20,233 nucleotides of DNA from assembly GCA_031428695.1 (NCBI GenBank), contig JANOYE010000220.1, positions 1 to 20,233 of the forward strand, written 5' to 3'. Source of the stretch: JANYCG01 sp031428695 (GTDB lineage: Bacteria > Pseudomonadota > Gammaproteobacteria > Burkholderiales > Burkholderiaceae_C). The position numbers and the translations under genes are program-made. Shown here in pieces: positions 9,322-15,569 of the stretch. How positions within the stretch are numbered: position 1 is the first letter of the stretch; the number at the start of each line of letters is the position of its first letter. The notes below the pieces were generated by a model. It did no database searches and was not told the DNA's origin. It saw only the letters and a program-made list of their open reading frames with translations.

Positions 9322-9719
9322 CAGGTTTCCCCTTGCAATACAGCACCAAACTGCTTCACAGCTTGCAGCAATTGGTCCTTGGTGAATGGTTTGGTGAGGT
9401 AGTCCTGGGCGCCGACCATGCGTCCGCGCGCCTTGTCAAAAACCCCATCTTTGGAGGACAACATCACCACCGGAACGGCAGTGAACTTCGGGTTGCGTTT
9501 GATGATGGCGCAGGTCTGGTAGCCGTCCAGGCGCGGCATCAGGATGTCGCAAAAAATCAGGTGCGGCTGGTAATCATTGACCTTGGCCAACGCGTCAAAG
9601 CCGTCTTCGGCCAGCATGACCTCGTGGCCACCTTGCTTCAGGAATATCTCGGCGCTGCGCCGGATCGTGTTGCTGTCATCGATGACCAGCACGCGGTAGG
9701 TGTTGACGGTTTCATTCAC
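9321..9719 (-). CDS. pilG: PilG, single-domain response regulator
   Basis: Stand-alone CheY-like receiver; in the Pil-Chp pathway phosphorylated PilG promotes pilus extension and cAMP-linked responses (known from P. aeruginosa). 132 residues, receiver only. Acidic pocket Asp14/Asp15 (VIDDSNTIRRSAE), phosphoacceptor Asp58 (FCDILMPRLDGYQ), Lys110 (LTKPFTKDQLL). The start codon is GTG at 9719 (reads V/M-NETVNTYRV); AGGAG lies nine bases upstream and the nearby ATG is out of frame. The SNTIRRSAE helix is typical of PilG. The gene is separated from rubredoxin by 180 bp that carry repeat structure, so it may also have its own promoter. Confidence 0.94.
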   Translation of the reverse strand: MNETVNTYRVLVIDDSNTIRRSAEIFLKQGGHEVMLAEDGFDALAKVNDYQPHLIFCDILMPRLDGYQTCAIIKRNPKFTAVPVVMLSSKDGVFDKARGRMVGAQDYLTKPFTKDQLLQAVKQFGAVLQGET

Positions 9720-9747
9720 AATGCCAGGCTCCTCAACGGCGGCTTAA

Positions 9748-9775
9748 CGACACGGATTCGACAGGTATCCGACAC
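9748..9775. repeat. Three CGACA motifs at 11-bp spacing upstream of pilG
   Basis: On the plus strand CGACAC, CGACAG and CGACAC begin at 9748, 9759 and 9770, exactly 11 bp apart, so they face the same side of the helix. Read in the pilG direction the motif is (G/C)TGTCG. It lies 29-56 bp upstream of the pilG GTG, a position where an activator or repressor could bind. The central copy is also flanked by a small GGAT/ATCC inverted repeat. The function is inferred only from spacing and position. Confidence 0.4.
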
Positions 9776-9886
9776 GTTTCGGATTGGGTTGCCAAGCAAT
9801 TCTGGCAGGCGGCGATTCCCGGCCAACCCAACGCCTCATTCAAGTTTGTTGGCATCAATTTGGCGCAAGCAAACCTCGCGGCAGTC

Positions 9887-9916
9887 AAACTTGCACCATT
9901 TAAATTTGCACCATTT
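9887..9916. repeat. 15-bp tandem duplication at the end of the rubredoxin gene
   Basis: Two adjacent 15-bp units (9887-9901 and 9902-9916) match at 14 of 15 positions; the coding-strand unit is AAATGGTGCAA(A/G)TTT. The gene-internal copy encodes the last residues (MVQI) and overlaps the stop region; the other is just downstream. This looks like a recent local duplication and does not disturb the reading frame. Confidence 0.7.
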
Positions 9917-10073
9917 CGAAATCTTCCTTGCGGGCGCCGCATTCCGGGCAAGTCCAGTTCATGGGCACATCGCGCCACAATGTCCCGGGTGTTATGCCGT
10001 CGTCGGGCGAGCCCGTTGTTTCGTCGTAAATCCATCCACAAATCAAACACATCCAGGTTTTCGTATCAGTCAC
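9900..10073 (-). CDS. Rubredoxin
   Basis: Small one-iron electron carrier of 57 residues. The two iron-binding knuckles are intact: C9-LI-C12-GW and C42-PE-C45-GA, with the typical GWIYDE, SPDDGI and WTCPECG stretches. GTG 10073 is the chosen start because an in-frame TAA lies two codons upstream and the only other candidate, Met8, would remove residues directly before the first cysteine knuckle. The gene is the first of the minus-strand cluster leading into pilG, and it is divergent from the thiD-like gene. The electron-transfer partner is not in the window. Family assignment is very secure despite the small size. Confidence 0.93.
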   Translation of the reverse strand: MTDTKTWMCLICGWIYDETTGSPDDGITPGTLWRDVPMNWTCPECGARKEDFEMVQI

Positions 10074-10104
10074 AGCTTAAGGGGCCTTCGAATAGAATGC
10101 AACG

Positions 10105-10112
10105 ATTGTATA
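10105..10112 (-). promoter_or_regulatory. Candidate -10 element for rubredoxin (and possibly pilGHIJ-chpA)
   Basis: The minus strand reads TATACAAT here, containing TACAAT, about 32 bp before the rubredoxin GTG. The -35 at the expected distance is poor (GCAACA). It is proposed from resemblance to sigma-70 promoters only. Confidence 0.35.
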
Positions 10113-10129
10113 GAGTGGATGCGAAACTG

Positions 10130-10157
10130 TTGCGCTTCTAGCGACGTTTGCTATCAA
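10130..10157 (+). promoter_or_regulatory. Candidate promoter of the thiD-like gene
   Basis: TTGCGC (10130-10135) and TATCAA (10152-10157) are separated by 16 bp, giving a transcription start around 10164 and a leader of about 38 nt before ATG 10202. This also argues against translation starting at TTG 10148, which would lie upstream of the -10 element. Confidence 0.4.
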
Positions 10158-10201
10158 TTTTTCGCCTGCTTGCAACAGTCCCACAACACCAGGCCCCCAT
10201 C

Positions 10202-11191
10202 ATGCCTTCGCCCTCCAAGCCCACCCCATTGATTGCGAACCCTGACGCCGCTGCGTCAGGCACCGATATCGACGATATTGACGGCAGCGACGCCGATTCC
10301 CTCTCGCCCGCCTGCGTTCTTGTTTTCAATGCCAGCGACCCCAGCGGCTCGGGCGGGCTGTCGGGCGACATCACGGCGGTGGCGTCGGTGGGCGCCCATG
10401 CCCTGCCGGTGGTGACCGGCGCTTACGTGCGCGACACCAGTGAAATCGTGAACCATTTTGCCTTTGACGACGAGGCCGTGAGCGAGCAGGCGCGCACCAT
10501 TCTCGAAGACGTGGAAGTGCAGGTGATCAAGGTGGGTTTTGTTGGCTCACCGGAGAATTTGAGCATCATTGCCGAGATTGCCTCGGACTACGACGGCTTG
10601 CCGCTGGTTGCCTACATGCCCGACCTCTCCTGGTGGACAGACCACCAGATCGACGCCTACCTGGACGCCTTCAAAGAGTTACTTTTGCCGCAAACGACGG
10701 TGTTGGCGGGAAACCACAGCACCTTGCGCCGATGGCTGCTGCCCGACTGGGACGGCGCCAAAACCCCCACCGCCCGCGACATCGCCCGCGCTGCCAACGA
10801 CCTGGGCGTGCCGTACGTCCTGGTCACCGGCATCGCTTTGCCAGACCAATTCATCGACAACGTCTTGGCCACCCCCGAAGCGGTGCTGGCCAGCCAAAAA
10901 TTCGAGCGTTTTGAAGCCGTGTTTTCCGGCGCGGGCGACACCCTCACTGGCGCACTGGCGGCGGTTTTGGCCAGCGGCGCGGCCCTGCCGGAGGCCGTGA
11001 CAGAAGCTTTGGGTTACCTAGACCGCAGTTTGAACGCCGGTTTTCGCCCCGGCATGGGCCATGTGATTCCCGACCGGCTGTTTTGGGCCCAATCCGGCGA
11101 CGACGATGACGAAGACGAGGCCAGCCAGGACGACGAACGCCAGTTGTCCCGCATGATTTTCGACCTGCCCGCGCCAGACACCAAACACTGA
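10202..11191 (+). CDS. thiD: ThiD-like hydroxymethylpyrimidine/phosphomethylpyrimidine kinase (PfkB/ribokinase superfamily)
   Basis: Predicted ATP-dependent kinase for HMP and HMP-phosphate in thiamine pyrimidine synthesis. 329 residues from ATG 10202. After a variable, Asp-rich N-terminal 36 residues comes the substrate-loop motif NASDPSGSGGLSGDI (43-57), matching the ThiD pattern SDPSGGAGIQADL. The C-terminal anion-hole motif is FSGAGDTLTGALAA (241-254) with putative catalytic Asp246, whereas classical ThiD has Cys in a GTGCTLSAA context. The C-terminus carries an acidic run (299-313). It lies 30 bp upstream of hemL on the same strand, not next to thi genes, and is divergent from rubredoxin. 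The fold is certain; the substrate is less so, and a pyridoxal-kinase-like or other substrate is possible. A TTG start at 10148 is unlikely because it overlaps the probable promoter. Confidence 0.8.
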   Translation: MPSPSKPTPLIANPDAAASGTDIDDIDGSDADSLSPACVLVFNASDPSGSGGLSGDITAVASVGAHALPVVTGAYVRDTSEIVNHFAFDDEAVSEQARTILEDVEVQVIKVGFVGSPENLSIIAEIASDYDGLPLVAYMPDLSWWTDHQIDAYLDAFKELLLPQTTVLAGNHSTLRRWLLPDWDGAKTPTARDIARAANDLGVPYVLVTGIALPDQFIDNVLATPEAVLASQKFERFEAVFSGAGDTLTGALAAVLASGAALPEAVTEALGYLDRSLNAGFRPGMGHVIPDRLFWAQSGDDDDEDEASQDDERQLSRMIFDLPAPDTKH

Positions 11192-11221
11192 GCCTGACGC
11201 TTTCACCCAACCCGTACCCTC

Positions 11222-12523
11222 ATGGACAACAACCTCACCCTCTTCGAACGCGCCAAAACCGTCATTCCCGGCGGCGTGAACTCCCCCGTGCGCGCCTTCA
11301 AAGCTGTCGGTGGCACGCCGCGTTTCGTCAAACGTGCCCAAGGCGCTTATTTTTGGGACGCCAACGGCCAACAATACATTGACTACATTGGCTCCTGGGG
11401 CCCGATGATCCTCGGCCACGGCCATCCGGCGGCGCTCGAAGCTGTGCAAAAAGCCGCGCTGGAGGGTTTTTCGTTTGGCGCGCCGACCGAGCGCGAAGTC
11501 GAGCTGGCCGAAGAAATCCTCAAGCTCTACCCGTCGATGGACATGGTGCGTTTGGTCAGCTCCGGCACCGAAGCTGGCATGAGCGCCATCCGCCTGGCCC
11601 GCGGCGCCACTGGGCGCAGCAAATTCATCAAGTTCGAAGGTTGTTACCACGGCCATGCTGACGCCCTGTTGGTCAAAGCCGGCTCAGGCCTGGCCACCTT
11701 CGGCAACCCCACCAGCGCAGGTGTTCCCCCCGAAGTGGTCGCTCACACGTTGGTGCTGGAATACAACAACATCGAGCAACTTGAAGCAGCCTTCAAGCTG
11801 CATGGCCCGGAACTGGCCTGCCTGATGATTGAGCCGATTGCCGGCAACATGAACTTCGTGCGCGCCTCGGTGCCCTTCATGAAACGCTGCCGCGAGTTGT
11901 GCAGCCAGCACGGCGCGTTGTTGTTGTTTGACGAAGTGATGACCGGCTGCCGCGTGGCGCTGGGCGGCGCGCAGGCGCATTACGGGCGCTTGATCCCCGG
12001 CTTTGCACCCGACATGACGGTGCTGGGCAAAGTCATCGGCGGCGGCATGCCGCTGGCGGCTTTTGGCGCGCGCCGCAAGGTGATGGAACAACTCGCACCG
12101 CTCGGGCCGGTGTACCAGGCCGGCACCTTGTCGGGCAACCCGGTGGCCACGGCCTGCGGTTTGGCAACGTTGAAAGAAATCCAAAAACCTGGATTTTTCG
12201 ACGACCTCTCGCGCAAGACCCGCACTTTGGTGGCTGGCCTGCAAACGGCGGCTGACCAGGCGGGCGTGGCTTTTAGCAGCGACTGCGAAGGCGGCATGTT
12301 CGGCTTTTTCTTGCTGCCCGCATTGCCGCAAAACTACCCGCAAGTGATGAAATCTGAAAACGCACGCTTCAACCGGCTGTTTCACGGCCTTTTGGAGCGT
12401 GGCGTCTACATTGCGCCCGCTCTTTATGAGGCGGGTTTTGTCAGCTGTGCCCACACCGATGCCGACATTCAGGCGACGATTGCCGCTGCCGCCTCGGTTT
12501 TTGCCGGTTTGAAGGCGGAATAG
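11222..12523 (+). CDS. hemL: Glutamate-1-semialdehyde 2,1-aminomutase
   Basis: PLP enzyme that converts glutamate-1-semialdehyde to 5-aminolevulinate in the C5 route to haem and other tetrapyrroles. 433 residues, the usual family length. Landmarks: the N-terminal IPGGVNSPVRAFKAVGG; SSGTEAGMSAIRLAR (113-127) for PLP-phosphate binding; CYHGHADALLVKAGSG (141-156); FDEVMTG (236-242) with the pyridine-N-binding Asp237; the Schiff-base Lys270 in VLGKVIGGGMPLAAFG; and GTLSGNPVA (301-309). The residue after DEVMTG is Cys243 where I would expect Phe. It lies 30 bp after the thiD-like gene and is probably co-transcribed. No strong ribosome binding site is visible. Confidence 0.97.
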   Translation: MDNNLTLFERAKTVIPGGVNSPVRAFKAVGGTPRFVKRAQGAYFWDANGQQYIDYIGSWGPMILGHGHPAALEAVQKAALEGFSFGAPTEREVELAEEILKLYPSMDMVRLVSSGTEAGMSAIRLARGATGRSKFIKFEGCYHGHADALLVKAGSGLATFGNPTSAGVPPEVVAHTLVLEYNNIEQLEAAFKLHGPELACLMIEPIAGNMNFVRASVPFMKRCRELCSQHGALLLFDEVMTGCRVALGGAQAHYGRLIPGFAPDMTVLGKVIGGGMPLAAFGARRKVMEQLAPLGPVYQAGTLSGNPVATACGLATLKEIQKPGFFDDLSRKTRTLVAGLQTAADQAGVAFSSDCEGGMFGFFLLPALPQNYPQVMKSENARFNRLFHGLLERGVYIAPALYEAGFVSCAHTDADIQATIAAAASVFAGLKAE

Positions 12524-12546
12524 GCCGCCAAGTCACTACTGTTTTG

Positions 12547-12582
12547 ATAGCTTATTAACCAATATTTGCGTGACTTAGGGGC
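12547..12582 (+). repeat. Dispersed intergenic repeat, copy 1
   Basis: ATAGCT, 16 variable bases, then CGTGACTTAGGGGC. The same layout with identical spacing occurs at 17379-17414, with 28 of 36 positions matching. Both copies lie just downstream of plus-strand genes. From memory, Comamonadaceae genomes carry many intergenic copies of an element of the form ATAGCT-N20-NNNTAGAGGC, which this resembles. Confidence 0.6.
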
Positions 12583-12625
12583 TGATTTTTCTTTCAAATA
12601 TCGGTAAAACCAGTTTTTTCTATGA

Positions 12626-12648
12626 ATCATACCTAATTTGGGTATGAT
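12626..12648. promoter_or_regulatory. Perfect 8-bp dyad (operator-like) overlapping a -10-like TATGAT
   Basis: ATCATACC and GGTATGAT are perfect inverted repeats around a 7-bp centre (TAATTTG). TATGAT at 12643-12648 could be a -10 element, though its -35 is poor. There is no T-tract on the side that would make it a terminator, so an operator is more likely. It lies about 220 bp upstream of the glycine-zipper gene and 100 bp after hemL. Confidence 0.45.
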
Positions 12649-12778
12649 AAGAGAAAAATACCTGTGTTCGGTCGAACCCGCCCGCTTTTGCAACGCCATT
12701 GTTCCCTGCATTTCCGGCCCAGTTTCCCCGCCGGTTTCGTGATTTTGTTACGGCAGCTTTACCCGCCAGACATTGAAG

Positions 12779-12812
12779 TTGACAACCGGAAAGCCTAGAC
12801 TCCCGTTATAGG
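12779..12812 (+). promoter_or_regulatory. Candidate promoter of the glycine-zipper gene
   Basis: A perfect TTGACA (12779-12784) is followed by GTTATAGG (12805-12812). The spacing of about 20 bp is longer than ideal for sigma-70, so an alternative sigma factor or an extended form is possible. It would give a leader of roughly 55 nt before ATG 12872. Confidence 0.35.
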
Positions 12813-12871
12813 TAGGCGATAGGGCGCGGCTGCAGTGTGCAGCACCGCTCAGCGCCGAAGGAGAAGTTGCC

Positions 12872-13678
12872 ATGATTGCCACGAAAAATACCCTGTTGCT
12901 CGCCACATTTGGCGTGTTGGCCAGTGTCGCCACCGCTAGCAGCGCGCAAGAACTCGGCCGGGTGATTTCCAGCACGCCGGTGATCGCCCAGGTGGCCGTG
13001 CCGCGCCAGGTCTGCTCGCAGCAGCAAGTGCAGGTGCAAGGGCAAAAATCCGGCGCAGGCACCTTGATGGGCGCGGTCGCGGGCGGCGCCATTGGCAACC
13101 AGTTCGGCGGCGGCGAAGGGCGTGCCATTGCCACCTTGATTGGCATTGTCGGCGGCGCCATGTTGGGGGACAGGGTCGAAGGCGGCACCCCCAGCCAGAC
13201 GCAGAATGTGCAAAGCTGCACCACCCAAACCTTCTATGAAAACCGCACCACCGCTTACAACGTGGTGTACGAATTCAACGGCAAACAATACAACGTGCAA
13301 ATGCCGCAAGACCCTGGTCCCACGGTGCGCCTGCAGGTGACACCCGTGGCCGGCCCCGCAGCGCCGCAATCAAACTACAGCACCGAAGCGCAGCCTGAAG
13401 CGGCGCCTGTTTACGCGCAACCCGCGCCGGTTTATGTCCAGCCCGCGCCGGTTTACGTTCAGCCCGCGCCGGTTTACGTGCAACCTTACGTTCAACCCTA
13501 CGCTCATCCCGCCCAAGTGGTGACCCAGGTGATCCAGCCGGTCGCGCCGGTGGTTTACCTGCGGCCCTATTACCCGCCGGTGGGTGTCAGCCTGAATTTG
13601 GGTTGGTCCAACTGGAATGGGCACCGGGGGCATTGGCACGGGCAGGGCCACGGGCAGAGGCACGGCAACTGGCGCTGA
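12872..13678 (+). CDS. Secreted/outer-membrane glycine-zipper 2TM-domain protein with PAPVYVQ repeats
   Basis: Envelope protein of unknown precise role; the glycine-zipper 2TM (17-kDa antigen-like) family is usually outer-membrane associated. 268 residues. A signal peptide with cleavage near ASSA/QE (about 25-26) precedes a glycine-zipper hairpin (about 60-100: GAGTLMGAVAGGAIGNQFGGG and LIGIVGGAMLGD). There are two cysteines (48 and 116) that could form a disulfide, a Pro/Tyr/Val/Gln repeat block (about 178-210), and a His/Gly/Trp-rich tail (245-268). There is no lipobox cysteine at the signal cleavage site. AAGGAG sits eight bases before the ATG, so good expression is expected. It is convergent with purH, 47 bp apart. 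The family call is firm for the zipper; the role is not known. Confidence 0.88.
   Translation: MIATKNTLLLATFGVLASVATASSAQELGRVISSTPVIAQVAVPRQVCSQQQVQVQGQKSGAGTLMGAVAGGAIGNQFGGGEGRAIATLIGIVGGAMLGDRVEGGTPSQTQNVQSCTTQTFYENRTTAYNVVYEFNGKQYNVQMPQDPGPTVRLQVTPVAGPAAPQSNYSTEAQPEAAPVYAQPAPVYVQPAPVYVQPAPVYVQPYVQPYAHPAQVVTQVIQPVAPVVYLRPYYPPVGVSLNLGWSNWNGHRGHWHGQGHGQRHGNWR
13400..13483 (+). repeat. 21-bp tandem coding repeat (PAPVYVQ)
   Basis: Four consecutive 21-bp units (13400, 13421, 13442, 13463) encode AAPVYAQ, PAPVYVQ, PAPVYVQ and PAPVYVQ; the last three differ only at synonymous positions. A degenerate continuation (PYVQPYAHP) follows. In-frame copy-number change would lengthen or shorten the linker between the zipper and the C-terminal region. 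Confidence 0.85.
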
Positions 13679-13725
13679 AGCGATAGGGTGGCCTTACGCG
13701 CCCCGAAAACATTGCGCACCGTCAG

Positions 13726-15336
13726 TCAATGCCGGAAGTGCCGCACCCCTGAAAACACCATCGCGACGCCGCGCTCATCGGCGGCGTCAATGACTTCTTT
13801 GTCGCGCATGCTGCCGCCAGGTTGAATCACGCAGCTGGCCCCGGCGTCGATGACCATATCGAGGCCGTCGCGGAACGGGAAAAACGCGTCGCTGGCGGCG
13901 GCGCTGCCGGCAAGCGACAAACCGGCGTTGGCGGCCTTGATGCTGGCGATGCGGCCTGAATCGATGCGGTTCATCTGCCCCGCGCCAACGCCCAGCGTCA
14001 TGCCGCCTTTGCAGAACACGATGGCGTTGCTTTTGACATATTTGGCCACTTTCCAGGCGAACAGCAAGTCTTGCAACTGCTCTGGCGTGGGTTGCAATTG
14101 GGTGACGACTTTCAGGTCTGACAACGCCAACTCATGGTTGTCTGCAGTTTGCATCAAGAGGCCAGAGCCGACGCGTTTCACGTCTACGGCGTTCAGGCCG
14201 CGATCCCAGGCGCTCAACGTCGCTTGCTCTGGCGCAGGCAGGCCATGGGATTTGGGCAATTCAATCTGCAAGATGCGCACATTCACTTTGCTTTTGAACA
14301 CCGCCAAGGCTTCGGGCGTGAAGGCAGGGGCGATCAACACTTCGGTGAATTGCTTTGAAATCGCCTGCGCTGCACGCTCGTCCAGCGTGCAGTTCAACGC
14401 AATAATTCCACCGAAAGCGGAAGTCGGATCAGTCTGCAGGGCTTTGCCGTAGGCTTCCAGCGCGTCAACGCCCAACGCCACGCCGCAGGGGTTGGCATGT
14501 TTGACGATGACGCAAGCGTTGCCGCTGAAACTTTTCACACACTCCCAGGCGGCGTCGGCGTCGGCAATGTTGTTGTAACTCAGCGCCTTGCCCTGCAGTT
14601 GTTTGGCAGTGACCAGGGAGCCGGGCGCGGGATAGAGGTCGCGGTAAAACGCAGCTTGCTGGTGCGGGTTTTCGCCGTAACGCAGGTCTTGCAGCTTGAT
14701 GAAGCGGCCATTGGCCTGGGCGCCAAACAGGGCGTGGCTGATCTCGCCTTGCTCGTTGGTCTCAATCGACGACAAATAATCTGAAATCGCGCCGTCGTAT
14801 TGAGCGATGCGGTTGAACGCGGCCACGGACAGCGCGAATTTGGTCTTCTGGCTCACCGCGCCGTTGGTTTTGAGTTCTTCCAAAACTTTTCCGTATTGCG
14901 CTGCGTCAGTGAGCACCGCCACATCTTTCCAGTTTTTGGCGGCGCTGCGCACCATGGCCGGGCCGCCGATGTCGATGTTTTCTATCGCGTCTTCCCGCGT
15001 GCAGCCAGGCTTGGCCACCGTGGCCTCAAACGGGTAGTGGTTGACGACCAGGAAATCAATGGTGTCGATGCCGTGTTCGGCCAACGCGGCCATGTGCGCG
15101 GGCACATCGCGACGCGCCAGCAGGCCGCCATGCACTTTGGGGTGCAGTGTTTTGACGCGGCCATCGAGCATCTCAGGAAAGCCGGTGTGGTCCGCCACCT
15201 CGATGACGGGCAGGCCCTGGTCGGCCAGCAGTTTGGCGGTGCCGCCGGTGGAGAGCAGTTGGATGCCCTGGGCGTGCAGGCCTTGGGCGAGTTCGACGAT
15301 GCCGGTTTTGTCGGAGACCGAGAGCAGCGCGCGCAT
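13726..15336 (-). CDS. purH: Bifunctional AICAR formyltransferase / IMP cyclohydrolase
   Basis: Catalyses the last two steps of de novo IMP synthesis: formylation of AICAR with 10-formyl-THF, then ring closure. 536 residues, close to the usual 520-530. The N-terminal MGS-like cyclohydrolase domain contains ALLSVSDKTG, STGGTAKLL, GFPEMLDGRVKTLHPKVHGG and IDIGGPAMVRSAAKN. The C-terminal transformylase domain contains LRYGENPHQQAAFY, VKHANPCGVA, SAFGGIIALN, FFPFRDGLD, IQPGGSMRDKEVI and VFSGVRHFRH. The usual NLYPF reads NHYPF here. ATG 15336 is chosen; it overlaps the fis stop in TGATG. A TTG codon directly upstream is the alternative. It is the last gene of the dusB-fis-purH operon; ruvC, which I expect after purH in some relatives, does not follow. 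Confidence 0.97.
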   Translation of the reverse strand: MRALLSVSDKTGIVELAQGLHAQGIQLLSTGGTAKLLADQGLPVIEVADHTGFPEMLDGRVKTLHPKVHGGLLARRDVPAHMAALAEHGIDTIDFLVVNHYPFEATVAKPGCTREDAIENIDIGGPAMVRSAAKNWKDVAVLTDAAQYGKVLEELKTNGAVSQKTKFALSVAAFNRIAQYDGAISDYLSSIETNEQGEISHALFGAQANGRFIKLQDLRYGENPHQQAAFYRDLYPAPGSLVTAKQLQGKALSYNNIADADAAWECVKSFSGNACVIVKHANPCGVALGVDALEAYGKALQTDPTSAFGGIIALNCTLDERAAQAISKQFTEVLIAPAFTPEALAVFKSKVNVRILQIELPKSHGLPAPEQATLSAWDRGLNAVDVKRVGSGLLMQTADNHELALSDLKVVTQLQPTPEQLQDLLFAWKVAKYVKSNAIVFCKGGMTLGVGAGQMNRIDSGRIASIKAANAGLSLAGSAAASDAFFPFRDGLDMVIDAGASCVIQPGGSMRDKEVIDAADERGVAMVFSGVRHFRH

Positions 15337-15569
15337 CAAATCAGTTCGTTCTCTATCAGTTTCTTTCGCAAGGTGTTGCGATTAAGGCCCAGCCACTTGG
15401 CGGCCTTGGACTGGTTGTCGCGCGCGCGCTCCATCACCACGTCAAGCATCGGGCGCTCGACCACGCGCAACATCATCTCGTAAATGCCGTCCGGCGGGGC
15501 GCCGCGAAGGTCTTTGAAATACGCCTCCAAGCTGGCCCGCACACAGTCTTCAATTTGTTTTTTGCTCAT
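15336..15569 (-). CDS. fis: Fis-family nucleoid/transcription regulator
   Basis: Small DNA-bending, growth-phase-linked regulator. 77 residues, the size typical of beta-proteobacterial Fis, which is shorter than the E. coli protein. The C-terminal helix-turn-helix is clear: SKAAKWLGLNRNTLRKKLIE (54-73), matching the Fis recognition helix pattern. The N-terminal 25 residues hold the helix with YFKDLRG. Its ATG overlaps the dusB stop by four bases (ATGA) and its TGA overlaps the purH ATG, so the three genes look translationally coupled. The dusB-fis link is ancient and common in proteobacteria. Confidence 0.95.
   Translation of the reverse strand: MSKKQIEDCVRASLEAYFKDLRGAPPDGIYEMMLRVVERPMLDVVMERARDNQSKAAKWLGLNRNTLRKKLIENELI

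Larger units (their letters stand above)
12524..12871. other. 348-bp intergenic spacer between hemL and the glycine-zipper gene
   Basis: No convincing gene is seen. The first half (about 12535-12660) is AT-rich and holds a dispersed repeat copy and a perfect dyad with a -10-like TATGAT. The second half contains a TTGACA at 12779-12784 and the ribosome binding site of the next gene (AAGGAG 12858-12863, eight bases from ATG). No rho-independent terminator for hemL is evident. Confidence 0.7.

Noticed and set aside
10148..10201. N-terminal extension of the thiD-like protein from TTG 10148
   Set aside because: It overlaps the likely -10 region and adds 18 residues without family resemblance; ATG 10202 is a better start.
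11684..12454. Long minus-strand open frame opposite hemL
   Set aside because: Shadow of the hemL codon pattern; hemL has complete catalytic motifs and the antisense frame has none.
12664..12798. Possible 44-codon plus-strand gene starting at GTG in the hemL downstream spacer
   Set aside because: No ribosome binding site, no recognisable protein pattern, and it overlaps the candidate promoter of the glycine-zipper gene.
13400..13483. CRISPR-like direct repeats
   Set aside because: Units are contiguous, in frame, without spacers, and encode PAPVYVQ inside a protein.
14977..15060. NHYPF instead of NLYPF in PurH as a sign of inactivation
   Set aside because: All other PurH motifs are intact and the gene is full length in its usual operon, so a tolerated substitution is the simplest reading.
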